The notes beneath the pieces are model-generated. The model saw only the letters and a list, made by a program, of their open reading frames with translations, made no database searches and was not told where the DNA came from. Made by a program: the position numbers and the translations under genes. From Hyphomicrobiales bacterium (GTDB lineage: Bacteria; Pseudomonadota; Alphaproteobacteria; Rhizobiales; Beijerinckiaceae), in NCBI GenBank assembly GCA_947447895.1, contig CANFLM010000018.1:1-39438 (forward strand): a stretch of DNA of 39,438 nucleotides, written 5' to 3'. The stretch's first letter is position 1; the number at the start of each line of letters is the position of its first letter. This document shows, in pieces, positions 24,729 through 32,339 of the stretch.

Positions 24729-26698
24729 GCCGCCTCCCCTTGCGCCTGTCTGGCTGTTTTAGGGGCGGCAATGCGCGAGCGGCGATCCAGCAATGACAGA
24801 AAGCCGCCCAATGCCATCACCAGAGCTCCAGCCCAGATCAGGATCACCAGCGGCTTCCAGTAGAGCCGCAGGGACACGGTCCCGTCAGTCTGGAATTCCC
24901 CGAGGCTGGCATAGATCTGCCCGAGACCGAGGGTCATCAATCCGGCTTCGGTTTTCGGCATGGTCTGCCCGATAAAGAGACGTTTCCCCGGCTCGATCAC
25001 GCCAAGTCTGTTCTGGTCGGAATAGACCTGGAACCGTCCGATGGTTTCACGATAATCGGGACCATTGCGGGTGATGACCTGTTCAAGCACGACCCGGTAA
25101 GGCCCCGCTGGAATCTCGGCCCCTTTGCCGACTGTTGCAATGACTTCAGTCCCCCAGCCGGTTGCGGCAATCCCGATCAGCGAGATGCCCAGACCCGCAT
25201 GGGCGAGTGCGGTTCCAAGGGCTGCGCGCGGCAAGCCGATCAGCCGCGACAGGTTGACAGCCCAGCCCGCTTTGGCCCGCCAGACCCGCAACCACAGATC
25301 GGCCATGGATCCCAGCACAAGCCACAAGCCGATCCCTGCACCCACCGGCGCAATCACCGAACCGCCGCGGGTGACATAGAGTACAATCCCCATCACCAAA
25401 ACGGAGAAGCCGAAGGCCCATGACAGCCGCTGCATGGCTGCCCACAGATCGGCCCGTTTCCATGAAAGGGCCGTTCCCAGAGGCTGCAAGACCGCAAGCG
25501 GTAGAAACAGCGGCAGCATCGTCGCCTCGAAGAAAGGCGCGCCGACCGAAATCTTGTCCCCTGAGGTCGCTTCCAGAACCAGAGGATAGAGAGTGCCGAT
25601 CAGCACCGTCGCCGCCATGGTCGCCAGCACCAGATTGTTGAGCACCAATCCGGCCTCGCGCGAAATCGGGGCAAAAAGGCCACCCTGCCGCAGGGCATGG
25701 GCCCGCCATGCAAACAGGCTGAGACCGCCACCGATAAAGAACACCAGAATTCCGAGGATGAATTTGCCGCGCGATGGATCCGATGCAAAAGTATGCACCG
25801 ATGTCAGCACGCCCGAGCGCACCAGAAAAGTGCCGATCAGCGACAGGGAAAAAGTCAGGATCGACAACAGGATGGTCCAGACCTTCAGCGCATCGCGCTT
25901 TTCCATCACCACGGTCGAATGCAGCAAGGCCGTCCCCGCAAGCCAGGGCATCAGGGAGGCATTTTCCACCGGATCCCAGAACCAGAAGCCGCCCCATCCC
26001 AATTCATAATAGGCCCAATAGGAGCCCATCGCGATGCCGAGCGTCAGAAAGGACCAGGCCAGCAAGGTCCAGGGACGCACGAACCGCGCCCAGACCGCAT
26101 CGATACGGCCATGGATCAGGGCACCGATCGCAAAGGAAAAGGCAATCGAGAACCCGACATAGCCGATATAGAGCAGGGGCGGATGGATCGCCAAGCCCGG
26201 ATCCTGCAGGATCGGGTTCAGCCCGCGCCCTTCGGCCGGCACATCCATCGCCCGTAAAAACGGGTTGGAGGTGATCAGGATAAACAAGAAAAAGGCACTC
26301 GCCACCGCGCCTTGGACAACCAGAACCGCTGCCAAAAGAGGCAGCGGGATCGCCTGCCGCGCCATTGCCACCAGAGCGGCAAACAGTGTGAGGATCAAAA
26401 CCCACAACAGCATGGACCCTTCATGGTTCGACCACACGCCCGATATCTTATAGGCTAGCGGTTTGGTCGAGTGCGAATTCATCGCCACATTGATGACCGA
26501 GAAATCCGATTGCACATAGGCATAGGTCAGAGCGGCAAAGGCCAGCAGGGTGAACACGAAAGCGCCCACCGCCGTGCCGCGCGCGGTTTGCATCAAGGCC
26601 GCATCACGGCTGACCAGCCCCCACAGGGGCAGTCCGACCTGACACAAAGACAGAACCAGCGCGAGGATCAGCGCAAAATGCCCCCACTCGACAGTCAT
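24725..26698 (-). CDS. ccmF: CcmF, cytochrome c haem lyase subunit
   Basis: Multi-span inner-membrane protein that takes haem from CcmE and attaches it to apocytochrome c together with CcmH and CcmI. It has 657 residues and many hydrophobic spans. The WWD haem-handling region is visible as AYYELGWGGFWFWDPVENAS, just after GIAMGSYW (about 225-255). Histidines flanking it (SHSTKPLAYK, WSNHEGSM and LLHSTVVMEKR) match the axial haem ligands of the family. The start at 26698 is preceded by GAGAGGGG. ccmE ends 13 bases upstream and ccmH overlaps by four bases downstream. Confidence 0.95.
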   Translation of the reverse strand: MTVEWGHFALILALVLSLCQVGLPLWGLVSRDAALMQTARGTAVGAFVFTLLAFAALTYAYVQSDFSVINVAMNSHSTKPLAYKISGVWSNHEGSMLLWVLILTLFAALVAMARQAIPLPLLAAVLVVQGAVASAFFLFILITSNPFLRAMDVPAEGRGLNPILQDPGLAIHPPLLYIGYVGFSIAFSFAIGALIHGRIDAVWARFVRPWTLLAWSFLTLGIAMGSYWAYYELGWGGFWFWDPVENASLMPWLAGTALLHSTVVMEKRDALKVWTILLSILTFSLSLIGTFLVRSGVLTSVHTFASDPSRGKFILGILVFFIGGGLSLFAWRAHALRQGGLFAPISREAGLVLNNLVLATMAATVLIGTLYPLVLEATSGDKISVGAPFFEATMLPLFLPLAVLQPLGTALSWKRADLWAAMQRLSWAFGFSVLVMGIVLYVTRGGSVIAPVGAGIGLWLVLGSMADLWLRVWRAKAGWAVNLSRLIGLPRAALGTALAHAGLGISLIGIAATGWGTEVIATVGKGAEIPAGPYRVVLEQVITRNGPDYRETIGRFQVYSDQNRLGVIEPGKRLFIGQTMPKTEAGLMTLGLGQIYASLGEFQTDGTVSLRLYWKPLVILIWAGALVMALGGFLSLLDRRSRIAAPKTARQAQGEAA

Positions 26699-26711
26699 AA
26701 AAGGGCCCCTC

Positions 26712-27155
26712 TCATGGCTTGGTTTCGCCTTGCCAATGACCCTGCTTTTTCAAGGAATCGGCGACCTCGCGAGGCATATAATTCTCGTCGTGCTTGGCCA
26801 GCACTGTCTCGGCCGCAAAGCGTTGACCGGCCTCGAGCCTGCCTTCGGCAACAATGCCCTGCCCTTCGCGGAACAGATCGGGGAGCAAGCCTTTATAATG
26901 GATCACAATCTCGTTATTGCCGTCCCCGACAACAAATTCGACCATCCTGTCCGATGAACGGACAACCGAGCCAACCTTGACGAGACCGCCAATTCTCAAG
27001 CGCGCGCCGACATTGATCTTTTTCTCGATGACTTCGGTCGGGCCATAAAAAAACACGATGGAGTCATTGAGTGCGTAAAGCACCAAACCGACAGCCAGAG
27101 CCAAAATCGAGCCCAATCCGGCAATCGTCACCAGACGGCGGGTTTTACGGGTCAT
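26712..27155 (-). CDS. ccmE: CcmE, periplasmic haem chaperone
   Basis: Carries haem covalently from CcmABCD to CcmF. The 147-residue protein has an N-terminal membrane anchor (about 9-28), an OB-fold domain with [11 protein letters not shown] and [17 protein letters not shown], and the haem-binding KHDENYMP, in which His122 forms the covalent bond and Tyr126 is an axial ligand. Its ATG overlaps the ccmI stop as ATGA (27152-27155). ccmABCD and ccmG are not in the window; in many alphaproteobacteria they form a separate operon. Confidence 0.96.
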   Translation of the reverse strand: MTRKTRRLVTIAGLGSILALAVGLVLYALNDSIVFFYGPTEVIEKKINVGARLRIGGLVKVGSVVRSSDRMVEFVVGDGNNEIVIHYKGLLPDLFREGQGIVAEGRLEAGQRFAAETVLAKHDENYMPREVADSLKKQGHWQGETKP

Positions 27156-28000
27156 CGGACACGCCCCTTCTCCAAACCGTCAAGCCGTTGCTGGACCGTT
27201 TGCGCGGCTTCGCTGCCTGCCTCCAATTCCGCCAGCAAAGCCCGAAAAGCCTGTACGGCAGCCTCGGTCCGGCCATCCTGTTCCAATGCCAGCGCCGAAT
27301 AGAACCGGGCCGAGCGTGCATTCCCGTCAAGGGCCAGGGCTTTGGCAAACAGGGCCACCGCTTCGGCCGTCACCACCCCATCGGCTTGTGCCACAAGAGC
27401 TTCGCCCAAGGCCTCGAAACGCGTTGCAGAAGGCGGTGTGCCACGCAACAAAGCCGAATAGGCTTTGACGGCTTCGTCGAATTGCCCGGTGGCCATATAG
27501 ATCGGCGCGATCAATTCCCAGCCCTGCATATCATCGGGATGTGTTGCCAGATGGGTTTCGATTTTCGAGATCACGCCGGCCATGCCGGAGGCATTGGACA
27601 CCTCCGAGACCGGAGCCCGATCGGCAAAGGGCATATCCGGCTGGTCGGGATTGCCCCAGATGCCATAGAGCCCCAGACTCACCAGCGGAATGGCAATCAA
27701 AGCCAGCAAGGCCGCCTGTCCGCGATGGGATACGGGCTGGTCGGATCCAGCCGTCGGTTCGGGCCTGAGCGCGAGAATACGGCGGGCGGCTTCGGTGCGT
27801 GCGGCCTCGGCCTCGCTGTCACGGATCAGCCCGCGGGCGAGATCCTCGTCGATTTCAGCAAGACGCTGGCGGTAGAAATCCACATCAAGCTGGCCGGCGA
27901 CAGGGACCATCCGCACGCGCGACAGGGGCCACAGCACAGCCATCACAGCCCCGCCCACCATGAGAGAAAACATCAACGCGTCAATCAAAGATGCTTGCAT
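27152..28000 (-). CDS. ccmI: CcmI/CycH, apocytochrome c chaperone
   Basis: Inner-membrane TPR protein that binds the C-terminus of apocytochrome c and presents it to the haem lyase. The 282-residue protein opens with a span (about 7-24), then the conserved [21 protein letters not shown] and [15 protein letters not shown] heptad-type segment. A second span lies near 95-115, followed by a periplasmic TPR region from about 130 to 270. The ATG at 28000 has AAGG five bases upstream. It is the first gene of the ccmIEFH operon, with the antigen-gene terminator just before it. Confidence 0.93.
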   Translation of the reverse strand: MQASLIDALMFSLMVGGAVMAVLWPLSRVRMVPVAGQLDVDFYRQRLAEIDEDLARGLIRDSEAEAARTEAARRILALRPEPTAGSDQPVSHRGQAALLALIAIPLVSLGLYGIWGNPDQPDMPFADRAPVSEVSNASGMAGVISKIETHLATHPDDMQGWELIAPIYMATGQFDEAVKAYSALLRGTPPSATRFEALGEALVAQADGVVTAEAVALFAKALALDGNARSARFYSALALEQDGRTEAAVQAFRALLAELEAGSEAAQTVQQRLDGLEKGRVR

Positions 28001-28082
28001 AGGGCCTTGTTAACGGGGATGGCCCCGTCTTGTCACGCGCAAACTCTGCCTCGGCACAACTTAAACGACTGCCAAAACCGAA

Positions 28083-28104
28083 CCGGGCCGCGTTTGCGGC
28101 CCGG
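28083..28104 (-). terminator. Strong GC-rich hairpin terminator after the surface antigen gene
   Basis: CCGGGCCGC (28083-28091) and GCGGCCCGG (28096-28104) pair perfectly over nine bases with a four-base loop. It lies 19 bases past the stop of the antigen gene. On the minus strand it is followed by TTCGGTTTTGG, a modest T-rich tail. It should separate that gene from ccmI. Confidence 0.75.
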
Positions 28105-28122
28105 TCTCTGCAGAAAATTGGA

Positions 28123-28599
28123 TCAGCTCACAATATCCCACCGGCCGTCGGGGGCACGGCAGGCTGTGCCGACACCGCGCTCCTGCCGTCCGTCAATGAT
28201 GATGGTATGGGTATATTGGCGGCAGACGCGTCCGCTTTCGGAATAGACCGGACCGGGTTCCACCGATCCGCGCGGACCGGCATTGCCGCTGGACTTCCAG
28301 CTATAGGCATCTCCGGTCGACACCGCCTGATATTGGGCATTATAGGCCTGCTGGCGGGCCTCATCATCCATGTTCTTGCCGATTTGCGAACCGACGATCC
28401 CGCCCAGCATCGTGCCAGCAATCACAGCGGCAACCTTGCCGCCGCCCGCACCGAACCGGCTGCCGATCAATCCCCCGGCGACAGCGCCGATCACCGTGCC
28501 TCCGGACTGGTTGGGTCCGGTCGATTGCGAACAGCCCGCCGCGCCCATGGCCAAAGCGCCGATCAAAGCCCATGTCACCAGTTTTTTCGATTTCATCAT
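28123..28599 (-). CDS. 17 kDa surface antigen-like glycine-zipper lipoprotein
   Basis: Probable outer-membrane lipoprotein of the Rickettsia 17 kDa antigen type. From 28599 the protein has 158 residues (the adjacent ATG at 28596 is equally possible). It has a signal peptide ending in MGAAGC, a lipobox-like cysteine though with alanine rather than leucine at -3. A glycine zipper follows (GAVAGGLIGSRFGAGGGK, then GTMLGGIVGSQIGKNMD). The C-terminal domain has SGRVCRQYTHTIIIDGRQE and GTACRAPDGRWDIV, the usual antigen ending with two cysteines. Members of the family are thought to stabilise the envelope. It lies between the FeuQ-like gene and ccmI, with its own upstream inverted repeat and a strong terminator, so it is probably its own transcript. 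Confidence 0.87.
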   Translation of the reverse strand: MMKSKKLVTWALIGALAMGAAGCSQSTGPNQSGGTVIGAVAGGLIGSRFGAGGGKVAAVIAGTMLGGIVGSQIGKNMDDEARQQAYNAQYQAVSTGDAYSWKSSGNAGPRGSVEPGPVYSESGRVCRQYTHTIIIDGRQERGVGTACRAPDGRWDIVS

Positions 28600-28617
28600 G
28601 TTCCATGTTCCGTCTGG

Positions 28618-28639
28618 TTTTAATTGCTCTGAATTAAAA
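28618..28639. promoter_or_regulatory. AT-rich perfect inverted repeat upstream of the surface antigen gene
   Basis: TTTTAATT (28618-28625) and AATTAAAA (28632-28639) are exact reverse complements with a six-base spacer. The repeat begins 18 bases before the antigen start, so it could be an operator or a 5' leader hairpin. No consensus for a known regulator was recognised. Confidence 0.35.
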
Positions 28640-28723
28640 TGGGAAAAAGCAAATTCACTAAGAGGCACTTCATACAAAATAGGCAAGATTCGGGCAATGC
28701 ACCGAAAAACCATTCTTGATTTT

Positions 28724-30106
28724 CTAGGAAGGAGATTGCAGCGCCGGCAAGCGCAAACAGGCCCGCAAACCACCCGCCGGAGAGTCCTCCAGCATCAGTT
28801 GCCCGCCATAGAGTTTGGCCAGATCGGCCACAATCGCCAAACCCAGTCCGGTGCCGGGACGGGTTTCATCGAGCCTGCGCCCGCGTTGCAGGGCTTCGGC
28901 CCGCAATTCCTTCGCAAGACCGGGACCGTCATCATCCACCAGAATATTGGCAAAGGGCTCGCCCCCCTCGCTGACCGTAACCGTCACCGATACTTTTGCA
29001 TTGGCCCATTTGCCCGCATTGTCGATCAGATTGCCCAGCATTTCCTCGAGATCCTGCTTCTCGCCACGAAAACACAGTCCTGTCGGGATCTCATGCACCA
29101 ACACGACAGCACGGCTTAGCCACAATTTGGCAAAGACCCGCGCCAATCCGCCGATCACCGGAGCGAGCTCGGTGGCCCTCCCCAAAGCAACGCTGGCGGC
29201 TGCTGTCCGGGCGCGTTCGAGATACCACCCCATCTGCGTGCCGATCACCGCCGATTGTTCGCGGATCTTTTCACCCACCTCGCCATCAATGGCGGCCGCC
29301 TCGTTGGCAATCACGCTCAAGGGGGTCTTCAAGGCATGGGCCAGATTGCCGACCTGTGTGCGGGCCCGCTCCATGATCTCTCGGTTGGACTCGAGCAGCA
29401 AATTCAATTCACGCGCCAATGGAGCCAGATCGGGCGGATAATCGCCGTCGATCCTGTCGGCCTGTCCGGTCCGGATATCGGACAGGGCCTTAGACAACCG
29501 CCCCAACGGGCGCATGCCCAACCAGACCTGCAAGGCTGTCAGGCAGACAATGATCGCGCCCAGCAGGCCGAATGTGAGCAATAACGGAAAGCGAAAGGCC
29601 TGCACCGCCCGCTCGATCTCGTCGGCATCACCCGCCACGCGCAGCCTGTGCCAGACCCCGTCGGGGGTCAGCACCATGCGCTCGATCACCCGCAGATTGC
29701 GGTCATCGGGACCTTTGACATAGCCTTGCAGAACATCGGAACTGCTGGTGCGGGGGGTCGGGGTCACCATGCGCGGCAAACGCGATCCGAACAGCGAGGG
29801 CGAGGCAATGGTTTTGCCACTGCCGTCCCCGCCGCTGTCGATCTGCCAATACCAGCCCGACATCGGCAAATCGAATTTGGGGTCTCCCAGATCGCTGGGG
29901 TCGGAGTGGTCGCTTTCGGTCGGCGAGGCCAGACCGCCGGTCAGGGCCTGAAGGTAGACGTTCAACCGCTCGTCAAATCCCTGCTCCGTAGCCTGACGGT
30001 GGATATGGCTCAGGATCACGCCCGCCGCTGCCAGCACGGTCAAACTGCTCAGCAACGCGCCGATAACCATCCGTGTCGATAGAGAGGCCCGGGCGATCAG
30101 ACGCAT
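28724..30106 (-). CDS. FeuQ-like (PhoQ-type) sensor histidine kinase
   Basis: Inner-membrane sensor kinase partnered with the regulator directly upstream. The ATG at 30106, one base after the regulator stop and behind GCAGGATA, gives 460 residues beginning MRLIARASLSTRM. A longer frame from 30241 would run 135 bases into the regulator and is rejected. Spans at about 14-36 and 172-196 enclose a periplasmic sensor domain. A HAMP-like region follows, then the H box NLAHALKTPLSV with His257, and N (NLIDNAGKWA), G1 (DDDGPGL) and G2 (GTGLGLAIV) boxes. The HALKTPL form and overall layout match FeuQ and PhoQ. In Sinorhizobium, FeuPQ controls cyclic glucan export; that role here is inferred only. Confidence 0.85.
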   Translation of the reverse strand: MRLIARASLSTRMVIGALLSSLTVLAAAGVILSHIHRQATEQGFDERLNVYLQALTGGLASPTESDHSDPSDLGDPKFDLPMSGWYWQIDSGGDGSGKTIASPSLFGSRLPRMVTPTPRTSSSDVLQGYVKGPDDRNLRVIERMVLTPDGVWHRLRVAGDADEIERAVQAFRFPLLLTFGLLGAIIVCLTALQVWLGMRPLGRLSKALSDIRTGQADRIDGDYPPDLAPLARELNLLLESNREIMERARTQVGNLAHALKTPLSVIANEAAAIDGEVGEKIREQSAVIGTQMGWYLERARTAAASVALGRATELAPVIGGLARVFAKLWLSRAVVLVHEIPTGLCFRGEKQDLEEMLGNLIDNAGKWANAKVSVTVTVSEGGEPFANILVDDDGPGLAKELRAEALQRGRRLDETRPGTGLGLAIVADLAKLYGGQLMLEDSPAGGLRACLRLPALQSPS

Positions 30107-30107
30107 C

Positions 30108-30776
30108 TTATCCTGCCTGCGGCAATTCGAGCCGATAGCCGAGACCGCGCACGGTTTCGATAATATCGATGCCGAGCTTCTTGCGGATGCGCCCGACAAA
30201 CACCTCGATGGTATTGGAGTCGCGGTCGAAATCCTGATCATACAAATGCTCGATGATTTCGCTGCGCGAGATGATACGGCCCTGATGGTGCATCAGATAG
30301 GCAATCAGCCGGTATTCATGCGAGGTCAGCCGCACCGGATTGCCATCGACCGTGACGCGGCCGTTTTTGGTGTCGAGCACCACGGGACCGCAGACCAGCT
30401 CGCTTTTGGCATGGCCCGTTGCCCGCCTCAGCAGGGCGCGGACACGCGCCAGGATCTCTTCGATATGGAACGGCTTGGTAACATAATCATCCGCCCCTGA
30501 ATCGAAGGCATTGACCTTGTCGCTCCAGCGGTCACGCGCGGTCAGGATCAGCACCGGCATGGTCTTGCCCGCCTCGCGCCAGGCATTGAGCACCGAAGAG
30601 CCATCGCGCACCGGCAGGCCGAGGTCGAGAATTACCGCATCATAGGGCTCGGTCTCTCCCAGAAACTGGCCTTCCTCGCCGTCAAAAGCCTTGTCGACGA
30701 CGTAACCGGCCTGCTCGAGTGCGGCAACAATCTGGCGGTTCAAATCCCTGTCATCCTCGACAACCAGCAAACGCAT
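30108..30776 (-). CDS. FeuP-like OmpR/PhoP-family response regulator
   Basis: DNA-binding response regulator of the two-component pair. The ATG at 30776 follows GGGAGA at good spacing and gives 222 residues starting MRLLVVEDDRDLNRQ. The receiver has the acidic pocket (Glu7, Asp8, Asp9), the phosphorylation site Asp51 in AVILDLGLP, and Lys101 in DDYVTKPFH. The winged-helix output domain runs from about 125 to 219, with LTSHEYRLIAYLMHH and EVFVGRIRKKLG. Segments DGEEGQFLGETEPYDAVILD and LILTARDRWSDKV closely resemble rhizobial FeuP as I recall it. It lies 20 bases downstream of the PepSY gene and one base before the kinase. Confidence 0.88.
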   Translation of the reverse strand: MRLLVVEDDRDLNRQIVAALEQAGYVVDKAFDGEEGQFLGETEPYDAVILDLGLPVRDGSSVLNAWREAGKTMPVLILTARDRWSDKVNAFDSGADDYVTKPFHIEEILARVRALLRRATGHAKSELVCGPVVLDTKNGRVTVDGNPVRLTSHEYRLIAYLMHHQGRIISRSEIIEHLYDQDFDRDSNTIEVFVGRIRKKLGIDIIETVRGLGYRLELPQAG

Positions 30777-30796
30777 AACATTTCTCCCTAGCGGCC

Positions 30797-31120
30797 TCAA
30801 TGCCGCTCGATCACAGTGCCGGAACGGCCATCGACTTCCAATATCCTGATTTTTCCGTCTTTTGCCAGCATTGTGACCACATAAAGAATGATGCCATCCT
30901 GCCGACACAGGCGCGCCTTGACGACTTCGCCGGGCCGCGCTGTCTTCGCAGCATGAATGGCGCGGGCGGCGGGCACCACCTCGGCCTTGTCGACCAGTTC
31001 GCGCACCTCGGGGGCTGAGAGGCAGGTGCGCGCGGCCCCATTGCCTTCGGCATGGGCGCCCGTGCCTGCCAATGCCAGCATGGCGATGGTAAAGATTACG
31101 GATGGGAAAGCTGTTTTCAT
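30797..31120 (-). CDS. Periplasmic PepSY-domain protein
   Basis: 107-residue secreted protein with a clear signal peptide (MKTAFPSVIFTIAMLALAG, cleavage probably after AHA near 24). A single PepSY domain follows, ending in the typical DGKIRILEVDGRSGTVIE strand pair. Two cysteines (CLSAPE and ARLCRQDG) could form a disulphide. It is the first gene of an apparent three-gene operon, 20 bases ahead of the response regulator. PepSY proteins next to two-component pairs often act as periplasmic inhibitors or ligands of the kinase. Its position matches that expected for FeuN, the small periplasmic negative regulator of FeuQ in Sinorhizobium; homology to FeuN was not tested. Confidence 0.82.
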   Translation of the reverse strand: MKTAFPSVIFTIAMLALAGTGAHAEGNGAARTCLSAPEVRELVDKAEVVPAARAIHAAKTARPGEVVKARLCRQDGIILYVVTMLAKDGKIRILEVDGRSGTVIERH

Positions 31121-31169
31121 AGAAGCAAGACTATGGCGTGATCGCTGAACATCATATGAACGAAAGACC

Positions 31170-32315
31170 TCACGCCGCCTCGAGGCTCTCGATGCGCGCC
31201 AGCGCTTCCTGCAAGGCAGCCACCAGCAAGGGGATCAGGCGGGTCTGGTCCAGTTGCTGCCAGACCGGAAGGCCTTGCCCATCCATCCCGTCTTTGGCCC
31301 CGGTGACAGCTTCGGGCACCACTTCTGCAACCTCATGCGCCAGAAATCCGTCAAGTCCTTGCCCCTGATGGGAGACAAATTCATAGCGCAAGGGGTTGAG
31401 CTGCTTGAGCCGTTCGGCGGCCCGGGAGAGCGGCTCGAGCGCCGTCTTGAGGCGGTAATCGGAGGTGGTGTTGAAACTGACCCCTGCCGTGGCCAGTCCG
31501 ACCGAGCCGATCAGCACACCGCCACGGCTGAAACTGATGGCTGTGGAGGCCGCCGTTCCGGTGTCATTGAGCGCGAGCCCCTGCTTGCCCGCTCCTGAAA
31601 ATTCAGCCTCGTAACAGGCATTGACCCGCGGCGACGCGCGGCCTGTCAGCACCCTGTCCATCCGCACCGTGCCGGTGGCGGGCGAACATACCAGAGCCTC
31701 GGTCCATGTGCTGCCGTCAGGCGAGACTTTGATGTGGAACTGGTCATCGCCGGTCAGTCCCAATTCGGCGCGTCCCGACCAGTTGGTCTGGAACAGATGC
31801 GAGACAGTCCCGCCGGCCAATGGCTTGTTGAACACCACCCGCAAATCTCCGCTGCCACCTTCCGCAGCGCTGGCCGCGACAAACAAGGCCGCATTGGTTT
31901 TGACAGCCAGACGGTTGGTTGCATCCGCAGCGGTGCCGATGCCGAGACTTTTGAGATTGGCAAAGCTCTGGGCCAGATCATCCAGAAGATGCCAGCTTCC
32001 GCCACTCAGCACCATCAGCGCATTGCGGCTTTTGGCAAAAACCAGCCACCCGGTTTGCGGTTGGAAGAACCGCCAGCTTCCTGTCAGATAGGCTGCCAAC
32101 ATGCCTGCCTGTCCCGTAAAGGCGCCAGTAGGAGATGCGCCGATCAGATAGGCATCGCCCTCTTGCGGTGCGGAGGGCGGTGCCAGACGATCCGTCTCCA
32201 CCACCACGGCCTGAACCAGCGCATCGAGCGAAAGCAGGGCGTCATTGTGGGTTACATGCTTTTGGGCCTGCGCTGCTGCCATCAGAGCGAGGCCGAGTCG
32301 TGCGGTTTGTGCCAT
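31170..32315 (-). CDS. DUF2793 tail fibre-like protein with C-terminal S74 chaperone domain
   Basis: Probable receptor-binding fibre of the GTA-type particle. The ATG at 32315 follows AAGGAT at good spacing and gives 381 residues. Residues 1-110 are DUF2793: LGLALMAAAQAQKHVTHNDALLSLDALVQ and a tryptophan-rich stretch (WRFFQPQTGWLVF). The middle, about 115-280, is beta-rich and unrecognised. From about 285 the SDYRLK motif begins an intramolecular chaperone (peptidase S74). Ser285 and Lys290 are the expected self-cleavage residues, followed by GFLAHEVAEVVPEAV and a C-terminal coiled coil. Such chaperones trimerise phage fibres and then cut themselves off. It lies 24 bases downstream of the g15 homologue. 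Confidence 0.82.
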   Translation of the reverse strand: MAQTARLGLALMAAAQAQKHVTHNDALLSLDALVQAVVVETDRLAPPSAPQEGDAYLIGASPTGAFTGQAGMLAAYLTGSWRFFQPQTGWLVFAKSRNALMVLSGGSWHLLDDLAQSFANLKSLGIGTAADATNRLAVKTNAALFVAASAAEGGSGDLRVVFNKPLAGGTVSHLFQTNWSGRAELGLTGDDQFHIKVSPDGSTWTEALVCSPATGTVRMDRVLTGRASPRVNACYEAEFSGAGKQGLALNDTGTAASTAISFSRGGVLIGSVGLATAGVSFNTTSDYRLKTALEPLSRAAERLKQLNPLRYEFVSHQGQGLDGFLAHEVAEVVPEAVTGAKDGMDGQGLPVWQQLDQTRLIPLLVAALQEALARIESLEAA

Positions 32316-32339
32316 GAGATCGATCCTTTAAAACGAACC

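Noticed and set aside
30107-30241. Longer start of the FeuQ-like kinase overlapping the regulator
   Set aside because: It would place 45 non-family residues before the natural start MRLIARASLS, which follows the regulator stop by one base.
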